A DNA stretch of 64,000 nt from Granulicella sp. S190 (GCF_009766095.1 NZ_LMUD01000009.1:298057-362056), one strand, 5' to 3'; positions 43,279 to 52,195 are shown, counted from the stretch's first letter. The notes: a model not told the origin generated them from the sequence alone. Numbers and translations are program-made.

Positions 43279-44100
43279 ATGGTTACGATGATCCCACTTG
43301 ACCGAGCAGAAAACAGGGCGCGCGTCTCTGAGCGGCCGTCTCAAATCACTTCGTTTGAGCGGCCTCTCAACAGAGACGGATTTGTTCCGCTCTACTTTCA
43401 GATTCAAAGCGCCCTGGTGGAGAAGATTCATTCGGGAGAGTTACGGGAGGGAGATCTTCTAACCTCTGAATGGGAGCTGGCGCGTATGTATCACGTCAGC
43501 CGGATCACTGCGCGCGGGGCTCTCCATGCACTGAAAGCAAGCGGTTACGCCTGCAGTTTAAGAGGGCGCGGGACTTTCGTTACTAAACCAAAACGCGAAA
43601 GATCTCAGACACAGCTGCGTGGCTTTACCGAAGAGACCATGCAACGCGGTATGGTGCCGGCTTCACGTTTATTGGAGCAGACTGTCCTTGATGCTGATGT
43701 CGAGCTAGCTGAGAGTCTTGAAGTCCAGGCAGGTACCCCAGTGATGAGGCTTCGCCGGCTGCGGTTGGCCGATGGCATTCCTATGGCTATTGAAAAAACC
43801 TACCTCTCGCTATGCCGTTTTCCTGGTATCGAACAGGTCAACTTTTCTGAGGAGTCGCTTTACCAAACTCTCAGAAAACAGTTTGGAGTTCATGTGGCAT
43901 GGGCGGCTGAGGCAATCGAAGTTCTGCCGGCGACGAGCGAAGAGTCCAGGTTGCTGGAGATTCCTACGAAGACGGGTGTCGTCTCCGTTGCTCGAAAGGC
44001 CATTACTGAAGATCGTGTGCCTGTAGAGGCCGCTGTCTCTCGATATCGAGCGGACCGATATCGAGCGCTTGTGTATATCCCGGCAATGGCTATCGGCTAG
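43279..44100 (+). CDS. GntR-family regulator with UTRA domain
   Basis: 273 residues from ATG 43279; 43288 is an alternative. The winged helix (about 35-100) has PLYFQIQSALVEKIHSGELR, ELARMYHVSRITARGALHAL and GRGTFVTKP, typical of the HutC/GntR group. The UTRA ligand domain (about 120-265) has VMRLRRLRLADGIPMAIEKT and AAVSRYRADRYR. HutC-type regulators bind sugar phosphates, amino acids or urocanate. It probably controls the receptor or the GH18 gene. Confidence 0.93.
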   Translation: MVTMIPLDRAENRARVSERPSQITSFERPLNRDGFVPLYFQIQSALVEKIHSGELREGDLLTSEWELARMYHVSRITARGALHALKASGYACSLRGRGTFVTKPKRERSQTQLRGFTEETMQRGMVPASRLLEQTVLDADVELAESLEVQAGTPVMRLRRLRLADGIPMAIEKTYLSLCRFPGIEQVNFSEESLYQTLRKQFGVHVAWAAEAIEVLPATSEESRLLEIPTKTGVVSVARKAITEDRVPVEAAVSRYRADRYRALVYIPAMAIG

Positions 44101-44279
44101 GTGCGACGATCTATAAAGAAGGTTAGCCTGCCTCCCAGGCAACTACGCAGGCAAGCCTGAGACTGGGGGAGAAACTGCACCGTGAAAGTACCCTCTTTAG
44201 TCGATCTCTCTGCAAGAACGAGGCTGTTGCGCGTTCTGTTTCGGCAGGAGAGAATCGAACCGGTGTGAGGGGAGGTATT

Positions 44280-45431
44280 TTGAGCTATAGACTGTCAATC
44301 TGCCTGACACTGGCAGTCGCCAGCGTGAGTCTCCCTTTGTGTTCGCAGGAAGTTCCTAAGTCAGTCACGTCGTCACAGCCTGCCCAGCACGACAGCGGAT
44401 CCGAAACCGAAGCTACTCTGATCGCTTCGTCCAAGGCTCATCCGACAGATCCGATGCCTCTGGCCCGATTGGGTCTCCTCGAAGCGCGCCAGGGGGATCT
44501 CCCGCAGGCGATCATCTTCTATCGCAAGGCCATGGCGCTCCAACCTGATATGCCCGGCCTCCGCCTAAATTTTGGATTGGCGCTCTTCAAGGACGGTCAA
44601 TACAAAGAAGCTATTCAGGTCTTCACTCCGATGCTCAAGTCGCAGTCGCCATCCTCGCCTGAGAGCCAGCGCCTGAATGTTCTTGTTGGAATGTCTCACT
44701 ACGGTCTCGCGGAATACCAAGCTGCGGTTCCTTATCTAAAGCAGGCGGCAGATCACGACCCACAGAATCTTCCATTGCTGCTGAGTCTTGCGCATAGCTG
44801 TTTGTTGTCGAAGCAGTATCCCTGTGTTCTCGATGTCTATCACCGGATGATTGCACAGAACGCCGAATCGGCTGAGGCCGACATGCTCGTGGGTGAAGCG
44901 TTAGACGAGATGAAAGATACGAACGGAGCGACGCGAGAGTTTCGCGCTGCAGTTCAAGCCAATCCGAAGGAACCGAATGTACATTTCGGTCTGGGCTACC
45001 TGTTATGGACGCAGCTCCAGTTTCAGGAAGCCTCGCAGGAGTTTCAAGCCGAGTTAGCGAATACGCCTGACTATTCTCAGGCAATGCTCTACCTCGCCGA
45101 TTCGGATATTAAGTTGAACAAAAACGAAGACGCCAGACCCTTACTGGAGAGGGTAGTCGAGATCGATCCTAAAAACTCCATGGCGCGTCTCGATCTAGGC
45201 ATTGTTTATCTCGGAGCTGATCGCAAAGAAGATGCATTGCTCGAGTTCAAAGAGGCCGCCGTCCTCTCGCCGAACGATATCAACGCACATATGTTGCTAG
45301 GCCGTCTGTACCGATCGGAGGGGAAGGTGAGTGAGGCAAAAGCGGAGTTCGACAAAGCCAAGACCCAAAACAGAGAATCCCACGACGCACTTATTACGGT
45401 CATGTCGGGTAGTCAGGAAAAGCCGAAATGA
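44280..45431 (+). CDS. Exported TPR-repeat protein
   Basis: 383 residues from TTG 44280 (GAGGGGAGG sits about four bases before it); GTG 44265 is an alternative. Signal LSICLTLAVASVSLPLCSQ. From about residue 45 on there are roughly nine tetratricopeptide repeats, e.g. PLARLGLLEARQGDLPQAI, LRLNFGLALFKDGQYKEAI, VHFGLGYLLWTQLQFQEAS and ARLDLGIVYLGADRKEDALL. TPR proteins are scaffolds. Acidobacteriota often put such a gene after Oar-like receptors and GH genes, as here. No enzymatic domain is seen. Confidence 0.85.
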   Translation: MSYRLSICLTLAVASVSLPLCSQEVPKSVTSSQPAQHDSGSETEATLIASSKAHPTDPMPLARLGLLEARQGDLPQAIIFYRKAMALQPDMPGLRLNFGLALFKDGQYKEAIQVFTPMLKSQSPSSPESQRLNVLVGMSHYGLAEYQAAVPYLKQAADHDPQNLPLLLSLAHSCLLSKQYPCVLDVYHRMIAQNAESAEADMLVGEALDEMKDTNGATREFRAAVQANPKEPNVHFGLGYLLWTQLQFQEASQEFQAELANTPDYSQAMLYLADSDIKLNKNEDARPLLERVVEIDPKNSMARLDLGIVYLGADRKEDALLEFKEAAVLSPNDINAHMLLGRLYRSEGKVSEAKAEFDKAKTQNRESHDALITVMSGSQEKPK

Positions 45432-45491
45432 CTTGATGCTGAACTTGAAGATGCTAGATGCAACTGGCAGAGAAAGCGGCTGGAGGTGCGG

Positions 45492-45980
45492 CTATTTTGT
45501 AATGGTCATGGGGAGCTCGACGGTGTCGGTATGGGGTGGCAGGCAGACGCGGTCGTTGCAGGATTGATAGCGGACCAGGACGTGGAGGGTGGTCGCTCCG
45601 CTGGGGGCATCGTTCGCGAGCTGCAGGTGGAGGACGAAGTCAGCGGTGGTCTCGAAAAAGCCGGTTTGGAGGTTGAAGAGTGGATCGAGAAGCAGCTTCG
45701 GCTTGGCTTCGTCGACTCGGAGTAGGTCAGCGGAGTCGCCTTCGGTAAGTCCGATGACGGTCGCGACGGGGCCACCTGTGGGCTCTTCCAAGGCGTAGAG
45801 ATGCCAGCCTGCGTCGATCTGGCCGTTGAGTGCAAGGTTGAATTTCGCTCCGGGCTTCAGAGCTTTCGCGGGTGGATTTTTGATCTGCCACCGGACGGGA
45901 GGTTTTGCCGCGCGTGCAAAAGATGGACTCAGGGCTGTTAGAGTTGCTCCCAGGATGCAGGTTGCTGTGAGCAATCTCAT
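45492..45980 (-). CDS. Exported stand-alone DsbD-alpha (thiol:disulfide interchange N-domain)
   Basis: 162 residues from the ATG at 45980, which overlaps the upstream stop as ATGA. Signal peptide MRLLTATCILGATLTALSPS. The body matches the DsbD N-terminal (alpha) domain: GQIDAGWHLYALEEPTGGP, FFETTADFVLHLQL and VRYQSCNDRVCLPPHT with Cys141-Cys146 as the active pair. In DsbD this immunoglobulin-like domain passes electrons from the membrane part to DsbC or others. The membrane and gamma parts are absent. It is coupled to a TPR-thioredoxin gene. Confidence 0.85.
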   Translation of the reverse strand: MRLLTATCILGATLTALSPSFARAAKPPVRWQIKNPPAKALKPGAKFNLALNGQIDAGWHLYALEEPTGGPVATVIGLTEGDSADLLRVDEAKPKLLLDPLFNLQTGFFETTADFVLHLQLANDAPSGATTLHVLVRYQSCNDRVCLPPHTDTVELPMTITK

Positions 45981-47770
45981 TTTGAGGATCCCGTAGTTGT
46001 TTCCGTCTGCGATTGCGTGGAGAGAGGAACGAAGGCTGACTGCAGGACGCGGTGGGTAGTGGTGTCTTCGACCCAGGCGGCGACGGCGAGATGGCTGGGC
46101 TCGAGTGTGGTGTCTTTGGAGAGGAACTGTATTTTGCCGAAGCGGTCGTTCTTCTGCTCGAAACTGTCGAGATAGCTCTTGAGCTCGGTGCTGATGGTGG
46201 CGGGATCGAAGGTGGCGTCGAGAGTCTTGCTGGATCCGATGGGTTCGGGTGCAGGTTGAGAGAGAGCGCGGACTACCATGCGGTGGAAGCGGATTCCATT
46301 TTCGCCGCTGTAGCGAACTTCGTCTTCGACAAGAGCGAAGTTGGTTACAAGATGCGGCTCGGTGGGGACGGGCTGCGCTGTTGGTCCCGGTTGCGCTGGA
46401 GCAGCGACCGGTGTTTTGTTGCTGACGGACTGGTCCGGTGGATCGGGCGCGAGGGCTTGTTTCAGCTGCTCCGGATTGCCGATCGAGACGGTGGCGTTGG
46501 CATGGATTATGTCGCCAGCGCCGCGATGTGCGGTGAGGAGGATCTGCACTCCGCTTGGCTGGGCGGCGGTGGCATCGATCTTTTTGATCGCTTCGTCGTA
46601 AGTTTTCTCTGCGGAGCTGCGAGATCCGCCGCCCTCCCAAAGAGGTTTGCCGTTGAGCATCGATGTCGGGGTGAAATGGACGCCGTAGGATTTGGCGCGG
46701 GCGACTGAATCGGGATTGGCGAGCGGATCGGGTTCGGGGATGTGCTGATCGTAGGCGAGCACGATGAGCTCGCTGCGGGGATAGGTTTTGAGAAGAGTAT
46801 CGACAGCGAGGTCGGCGGCGACACAGGGCTCGCAGGCGGAGCCGGTGAAGAGCTCGAGCAGTGCGGTACGTTTTGTGTCTGCAGGTTTGTGCGGCTGCGG
46901 GCTGAAGGGTTCGGGGAAGATGCGCGCGTACTGCGCGTCCATCTCACTCAGAAAGCCTTGATCGCTGCCGTTGTGAGCGTTGCGATAAAGTTCCATCATT
47001 CTTTCGCGCCATGGGGACTTCAATTCGCCAGTGAGCTGGGCGCGTTCGAAGTCTTCGAGAGCCTCGGCGTCCTTGTGCTGATCGAGGGCAAGTTCACCTC
47101 GAAGGAGGTTTACTTCGTCGACGTTGGGGTTGAGGCTGTAGGCTTCGGTGAGCAGCGCGGTTGCGGATGGGGGATTGTGCTCGTCCATTTCAACCTTGGC
47201 GAGAGCGGCCAGAGCGCTGGCACGATCGGATGCAAAGCTGGAATGGAGAGCGGCTGAGGTGGGCGCGGGCTGCTTATATTGTTTCGCAGCGGCCAAGTAG
47301 CCTTTATCGAAGCTGGCCTCGGTGTATTTGTTCACGGCATCTTTAGCTAGCTTTTCGGCGCGGGGAAGGTCGACGCCGACTTCGTTAGCCTCTGCAAGGC
47401 TATCGGCGACGTAGGTTTCGTAGTTAAGCCTGGAGAGGCCTTTGCCCGCGTTCTTTATAAGGAGACGGGCCTGGGTGTCGATCTCGGCGGTGCGCTGCGG
47501 GAAGTACTTGAGGAGCGTGTCAAAGATGTCGCCTTGTGCGCGGCTGGCGCTTGAGCTTTTGGGATAAGCCTCGAGGAATTTTTGCATGGCGACGAGGCGC
47601 TGCTCGGGATCGACGGTGGCACGGGCGGCGGCGAAGGCTCGCTGGTCTGCTGGGAGCTGCATCTTTAGAGCGGCGTCTTGTGCGTGGCAGAGCGTGGTTA
47701 TGATAGCGAACAAGGCTGCGGAAGACGCTGCCCTTTTGATTCCGTTCCCAACTGCGAGTATCAAAGGCAT
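45977..47770 (-). CDS. Exported TPR protein with thioredoxin-like domain (CEPC)
   Basis: 597 residues. Signal near ALFAIITTLCHAQ; a helical TPR-like region (about 40-270, with LAKVEMDEHNPPSATALLTE and GELALDQHKDAEALEDFERA); then a thioredoxin-fold region (about 300-430) with LLELFTGSACEPCVAADLAV, active Cys313 and Cys316, and VHFTPTSMLNGKPLW in the cis-proline position; then a beta-rich C-terminal domain (about 440-597). The family is found in Acidobacteriota; the substrate is unknown. It is coupled to the DsbD-alpha gene, so the two form a likely periplasmic redox pair. Confidence 0.8.
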   Translation of the reverse strand: MPLILAVGNGIKRAASSAALFAIITTLCHAQDAALKMQLPADQRAFAAARATVDPEQRLVAMQKFLEAYPKSSSASRAQGDIFDTLLKYFPQRTAEIDTQARLLIKNAGKGLSRLNYETYVADSLAEANEVGVDLPRAEKLAKDAVNKYTEASFDKGYLAAAKQYKQPAPTSAALHSSFASDRASALAALAKVEMDEHNPPSATALLTEAYSLNPNVDEVNLLRGELALDQHKDAEALEDFERAQLTGELKSPWRERMMELYRNAHNGSDQGFLSEMDAQYARIFPEPFSPQPHKPADTKRTALLELFTGSACEPCVAADLAVDTLLKTYPRSELIVLAYDQHIPEPDPLANPDSVARAKSYGVHFTPTSMLNGKPLWEGGGSRSSAEKTYDEAIKKIDATAAQPSGVQILLTAHRGAGDIIHANATVSIGNPEQLKQALAPDPPDQSVSNKTPVAAPAQPGPTAQPVPTEPHLVTNFALVEDEVRYSGENGIRFHRMVVRALSQPAPEPIGSSKTLDATFDPATISTELKSYLDSFEQKNDRFGKIQFLSKDTTLEPSHLAVAAWVEDTTTHRVLQSAFVPLSTQSQTETTTGSSK

Positions 47771-47967
47771 TTCGGTCCTTTAAATTTTGATGGGTTAACT
47801 GAGCTCTCTCTATTTATACGAGAGAGGCGGGAAAAAGTTTGGTGGCGGCATGGGATGGCTGGCTCTCCGAATGGGTGCCGGGGGACCCTTAAACTTTAGC
47901 CGGGGGCCATTATGAACAGCAAAGAGATCACGGCTCGATCGTTGTACAAAGAACTCGATCGATCTGT

Positions 47968-48300
47968 GTGTGGATCGGCACCGTCCTAGTGGGCTCGTGG
48001 ATGTTCGCAGCTTTTTCCTACTATCTTTCGAGGAAGACAGGAACGGATTGGTTTTCACGGTCGGGATCTGTGATGTGTTTGGTGGGCGCGTTAGCCACTT
48101 TCAGGCTGGCTGGTTTCTTGCAGCGAAAACTCGCGACTGCCCTCGAGCAGGGCCTGGCTACGGTGCAGAAAGAGATTGAGATCACCCTGAACCCGCCGCG
48201 CTTTTATCAGCTGATCACTTACTTTGGCTACGCCACCGGTGTCGTTGGCACTGCGATCTGGGGATATGGAGATATGCTGCCTCGATTGTTGGGAAGGTAA
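47968..48300 (+). CDS. Small membrane protein, unrecognised, possibly frameshifted at its start
   Basis: 110 residues from GTG 47968. Two hydrophobic helices (about 3-19 and 33-52), then an amphipathic stretch with ATALEQGLATVQKEIE, then a third helix (about 86-104). No family is recognised. A more convincing start is ATG 47912 (GGGGG before it), giving MNSKEITARSLYKELDRS, but that frame meets a stop at 47987-47989. The two frames would join if one TG of the (TG)4 tract at 47965-47972 were lost. Confidence 0.5.
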   Translation: MWIGTVLVGSWMFAAFSYYLSRKTGTDWFSRSGSVMCLVGALATFRLAGFLQRKLATALEQGLATVQKEIEITLNPPRFYQLITYFGYATGVVGTAIWGYGDMLPRLLGR

Positions 48301-48368
48301 CGGTGCGCTTGAAGCTGATTTCCAGGCGTAGTGTCGGAAGGCGCGCTGTTTTGCGGGGATACCTTTGA

Positions 48369-48386
48369 AGAGATTTTATAATCTCT
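48369..48386 (+). promoter_or_regulatory. Palindromic operator over a consensus -10 box, upstream of the GH31 gene
   Basis: AGAGATT TTAT AATCTCT is a perfect 7-bp inverted repeat. A consensus TATAAT (48377-48382) lies inside it, 73 bases before the GH31 start. No strong -35 was seen. A repressor binding this palindrome would block the promoter. Inference. Confidence 0.45.
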
Positions 48387-48454
48387 GATCTCAGGGTAGG
48401 ATCAGCGTGGCTGGGGCATGGAGACTTAGAGTGCGCCTGGACGAGGACCTTTTT

Positions 48455-50866
48455 ATGGAAGTGATGGATTTGCTGCGGAGAACGTTTACAAGGCGTGGGA
48501 TGGGGACACTGGCGGTTGGGCTGGCCATGGTGGGGACGGCGAGCGGACAGCAGGTCTCGGTCAGCAGAGGTGAGGCTACAGTGTTGGTGGAGCCTTATGC
48601 GGCGAATGTGGTTCGGGTGAGTTTGAGTCTGCGGCGAGAGGATGCGCTGGCTGGGCCGGGTTATGGGATCTCGGCCAAGACGGCGGGCGCGGGGTGGGTT
48701 GCCGAGTCGGGTGAAGCTGGGGATGTGCTGCGATCGTCGCGGATGGTGGTGACGGTTGCCGGGCCAGGCGGGCGCGGGCCGAAGCCGGTGGCAGGTGTGG
48801 CGCGGACTGAGGCGGATATTGCGAAGTTCTTCAATGGATCGACGCCCGGCGTGGGAATCTCCATCAAGACGCCGGAGGGGGTTTCGTTGCTGGAGATGCA
48901 GGGATGGCAGATGTCGGTGCCGAACCATAAAGATGGTAACGCGGATATTCTGTATGACCGGCGTGCGACGGATGCGCCCTTCTTCCAGGTGGGGGCTACG
49001 TTCCGTTCGCCGAAAGATGAGCACTACTACGGGCTGGGGCAGAACCAGGAGGGGTTTCTGGACCGGCGCGGGCATGCGGTGCGGTGCGCGCATGACTACA
49101 ACGCTCCGGCGGGGCAGAGCGTCTGTGTTCCATTCGTGGTTACAAATAAAGGGTATGGGATTGTTTGGGATAACCCTTCGGCTACGACGGTGGCATTTGG
49201 ATTCAATGATGTGACGCGATGGACTTCGGATGTGGGGCAGAGAGTTTCTTTTTTTGTGATCGCGGGGAAGACGTACGACGAGATCTACGAGGGGTATCGG
49301 CTGCTGACGGGAGATGTGCCGATGCTGCCGAAGTCGGCGTATGGGTATATCCAGTGTAAGCAGAGGTACACAAGCCAGGAGGAGCTGATGGCGGTGGCGA
49401 AGGGCTATCGCGAGCGGCATCTGCCGATCGATGACCTGGTGATCGACTGGTTCCACTATACGAAGATGGGTCAGATGGATATGGACCCGGCGAGGTGGCC
49501 GGACCCGGCTGCGATGAACAAGGAACTGCACGCGATGAACTTCCACACGATGATCAGCGTGTGGCCGCGGTTTGTGCCGGAGGACCGCTACTATGCGACG
49601 GTGTTGAAGAACGGGTGGTTCGAGGCGCTGGCGGATGGGACGCCTACGAATGGGCTGCCGTACGATCGCGCGGGATCGGATATCGATTCGACGAACCCGG
49701 AGGCTGCAAAGTGGTTCTGGGGGATTGTGAAGCAGAACTATATTGCGAAGGGGTTTGACTCGTTCTGGGCGGATGAGACGGAGCCGGACCTGCCGCCGAA
49801 TGGAAGCTACTGGCATATCGGGCCGGGGACGCAGTACTTCAACGTGTTTCCGTTGTTTCATACGGCGGCGTTCTATGACGGATTTCGCAAGGACTTGAGT
49901 ACTCGGGCTCTGATTCTGGCGCGTGACTCTTATCTCGGAGCGCAGCATAACGGCACGATCTTCTGGTCTTCGGACATCAGTGCGAACTGGGATACGTTGA
50001 AGCGGCAGGTTCCGACGGGGATCAATTTTGTTGCGTCGGGGATGCCTTACTGGAGTACAGATATTGGCGGGTGGCAGTATCTGCCGGCTGAACATAAGGC
50101 GGATAGGCCGGTACTAATTGATCCAACGGACGCGCGTGCGAATGTGGGTGGGTACGATGACTATCCGGAGCTGTATGTGCGCTGGTTCGAGTATGGGGCG
50201 TTTCAGCCGAACTTTCGCAGCCATGGAAGCAGGCCGCAGAACGAGGTCTGGTCTTATGGGAGGCAGGCCGAGCCGATCCTTGAGAAGTACCTGCGACTGC
50301 GGTACGAATTGATGCCCTATATCTATTCGCTGGGGCATGAGTCGCATGAGACGGGCGCGCCTTTTATGCGTGGTTTGTTTATGGACTTTGGTGCGGACCC
50401 CAAGGTGGCGAATCTTGGCGATGAGTATATGTTTGGGCCTGCATTGCTGGTGGCTCCAGTGACTGAGCAGGGAGTGACTTCGCGAGAGGTTTATCTGCCT
50501 GCGGGAACGGATTGGTATAACTACTGGACCAATGAGCGGCTGCATGGCGGACAGATGGTGACGGTGGCTGCGCCGATCGATGTGATTCCACTGTTCGTGA
50601 AGGCTGGATCGATTCTTCCGCTGGGTGAGGCGGTGGAGAGTACGAACGAAAAGCAGAGGATTGCGAAGGTGAAAGTTTATCCGGGTGCTGACGGGGAGTT
50701 TGAGCTGTATCGCGATGATGGGACGACCTACAACTATGAGAAGGGGCAGTCGGAGGTGACGCGGCTGCACTGGTCGGATGGGGCGAAGAAGCTGACGCGG
50801 TCGGGGGCGAAGGCAGATGTGGTGTCGGAGGATGGACTCGTGGAGGTGATTGGGGCGGGGCGGTAG
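48455..50866 (+). CDS. Glycoside hydrolase family 31 (alpha-glucosidase/alpha-xylosidase type), secreted
   Basis: 803 residues from ATG 48455, with GAGGA nine bases upstream, giving a signal peptide (TFTRRGMGTLAVGLAMVGTA). GH31 motifs: YYGLGQNQEGFLDRRG, LVIDWFHYTKMGQMDMD, the nucleophile block FDSFWADETEPDLP with Asp at about 440, the acid/base block IFWSSDISANWDTLKRQV with Asp at about 507, and QPNFRSHG. The C-terminal DUF5110-like part has KVKVYPGADGEFELYRDDG. It removes alpha-linked glucose or xylose from oligosaccharides. It is a single gene with a possible palindromic promoter. Confidence 0.93.
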   Translation: MEVMDLLRRTFTRRGMGTLAVGLAMVGTASGQQVSVSRGEATVLVEPYAANVVRVSLSLRREDALAGPGYGISAKTAGAGWVAESGEAGDVLRSSRMVVTVAGPGGRGPKPVAGVARTEADIAKFFNGSTPGVGISIKTPEGVSLLEMQGWQMSVPNHKDGNADILYDRRATDAPFFQVGATFRSPKDEHYYGLGQNQEGFLDRRGHAVRCAHDYNAPAGQSVCVPFVVTNKGYGIVWDNPSATTVAFGFNDVTRWTSDVGQRVSFFVIAGKTYDEIYEGYRLLTGDVPMLPKSAYGYIQCKQRYTSQEELMAVAKGYRERHLPIDDLVIDWFHYTKMGQMDMDPARWPDPAAMNKELHAMNFHTMISVWPRFVPEDRYYATVLKNGWFEALADGTPTNGLPYDRAGSDIDSTNPEAAKWFWGIVKQNYIAKGFDSFWADETEPDLPPNGSYWHIGPGTQYFNVFPLFHTAAFYDGFRKDLSTRALILARDSYLGAQHNGTIFWSSDISANWDTLKRQVPTGINFVASGMPYWSTDIGGWQYLPAEHKADRPVLIDPTDARANVGGYDDYPELYVRWFEYGAFQPNFRSHGSRPQNEVWSYGRQAEPILEKYLRLRYELMPYIYSLGHESHETGAPFMRGLFMDFGADPKVANLGDEYMFGPALLVAPVTEQGVTSREVYLPAGTDWYNYWTNERLHGGQMVTVAAPIDVIPLFVKAGSILPLGEAVESTNEKQRIAKVKVYPGADGEFELYRDDGTTYNYEKGQSEVTRLHWSDGAKKLTRSGAKADVVSEDGLVEVIGAGR

Positions 50867-50867
50867 T

Positions 50868-50966
50868 TGTCCTGCCGGACTGGCTCGCTACGCGCGGGCG
50901 GGCGGTTGCACGCCTTTTTAACTTGCCATGCTGGGATGGTGAGTTGTGGTCCTCTCGTTGGTCGGG
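50868..50966. repeat. Intergenic repeat family C, copy 4
   Basis: TGTCCTGCCGGACTGGCTCG, GCACGCCTTTTTAACTTG and GGTCCTCTCGTTGGTCGG. It is the same family as 10619 and 11658 and lies directly after the GH31 stop. Confidence 0.7.
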
Positions 50967-51016
50967 ACTAAGATAAATGCACGTTGGTTTTGATTGCTTG
51001 CTTTGGGGGATCGCGT

Positions 51017-52195
51017 ATGGGACAGGCTGAGATTTCTTCCAGGTTGGGGTTGAGTGAGCTTGCGCCACGGCTGGTGCAGTCGGAGATTCGTGCGATGAGC
51101 GTGGCGTGCGATGCGATGGGCGGAGTGAATCTGGCACAAGGCGTGTGCGATACCGAGGTGCCGGAGGTAGTGGCGGAGGGCGCGATTCGCGCGATTCGTG
51201 ACGGATTTAATATCTACACCCGGCTGGATGGTATTGCCCGGCTGCGGAAGGCGATTGCGGGAAAGGTGGAGAGGACGCTAGGGATTACGGTGGATCCTGA
51301 GCGCGAGGTGCTGGTGACCAGCGGCGTGACCGGGGCATTTCAGGCGGCAGCGATGGCGCTGCTGAATCCAGGGGATGAGGTGCTGGTGTTTGAACCGTTC
51401 TATGGGTATCACGTGAATACGTTGAGCTCGCTGCGGGTGGCGGCGGTTGCGGTTGCGTTGTCTGCCCCTGACTGGGGGCTGGATCTTGCGGCGGTGAGAG
51501 CGTCGATTACGCCGAAGACGCGGGGAATGGTGATCAACACGCCGTCGAATCCGGCAGGGAAGGTGTTTACACGGAGGGAGCTCGAGGGGTTGGCGAAGAT
51601 CGCGGAGGAGTTCGATCTATTCGTGTTTACGGATGAGATCTATGAACACTTTATCTATGGCGGCGCGACCCATATGAGCCCGGCGGCGATTCCCGGAATG
51701 CGAGAGCGAACGATTCTGATGTCGGGGTTTTCAAAGACGTTTTCGGTGACGGGATGGAGGGTCGGGTATCTGATCGCGGATGCGCGATGGCTGGGATCGA
51801 TTGGGTACTTTCACGATCTGACGTACGTGTGTGCGCCTGCTCCAATGCAACAGGGCGTGGCGGATGGGGTGGAGCAGCTGGGCGAGGAGTTCTATAGTGG
51901 GCTGGCCCTCGAGCATGAGGTGAAGCGCACGATGATTGTGGATGCATTGCGGACGGCGGGGATGTCGCCGCATGTACCGGATGGCGCGTATTACGTTCTG
52001 GCCTCGGCCGCGAGGTTGCAGGGAGCCACGGCAGCGGAGAAGGCAAGGGCTCTGCTGGCGAAGACGGGAGTGGCTTCGGTGGCGGGGTCAGCTTTCTTTC
52101 GCCCTGGGAAGGGTGAGGATCTGTTGAGATTTTGCTTTGCGAAGAAGGATAAAGACCTGGCGGAGGCTTGCAGGAGGCTGCGGGAGCTGCGTTAG
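51017..52195 (+). CDS. Class I/II pyridoxal-phosphate aminotransferase
   Basis: 392 residues from ATG 51017 (GGGGGA before it). Fold type I aminotransferase motifs: VNLAQGVCDTEVPEVV, VLVTSGVTGAFQAAAMAL, FEPFYGYHVNTLS, INTPSNPAGKVFTRRELE, FTDEIYEHFIY and SGFSKTFSVTGWRVGYL with the PLP lysine, then the C-terminal carboxylate Arg in LRFCFAKKD. It is of the aspartate/aromatic or kynurenine aminotransferase group; the exact donor is unknown. A small gene follows 57 bases later. Confidence 0.93.
   Translation: MGQAEISSRLGLSELAPRLVQSEIRAMSVACDAMGGVNLAQGVCDTEVPEVVAEGAIRAIRDGFNIYTRLDGIARLRKAIAGKVERTLGITVDPEREVLVTSGVTGAFQAAAMALLNPGDEVLVFEPFYGYHVNTLSSLRVAAVAVALSAPDWGLDLAAVRASITPKTRGMVINTPSNPAGKVFTRRELEGLAKIAEEFDLFVFTDEIYEHFIYGGATHMSPAAIPGMRERTILMSGFSKTFSVTGWRVGYLIADARWLGSIGYFHDLTYVCAPAPMQQGVADGVEQLGEEFYSGLALEHEVKRTMIVDALRTAGMSPHVPDGAYYVLASAARLQGATAAEKARALLAKTGVASVAGSAFFRPGKGEDLLRFCFAKKDKDLAEACRRLRELR

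Noticed and set aside
45980..46640. In-frame extension of the DsbD-alpha gene to 46640
   Set aside because: The extension overlaps the TPR-thioredoxin gene and is Arg/Pro-rich; the signal peptide and ATGA coupling fix the start at 45980.
48215..50095. Long open frame on the minus strand opposite the GH31 gene (626 codons)
   Set aside because: It lies wholly opposite a gene with clear catalytic motifs, and its product is Arg/His/Pro-rich without domain patterns. It arises from the G-rich codon bias.
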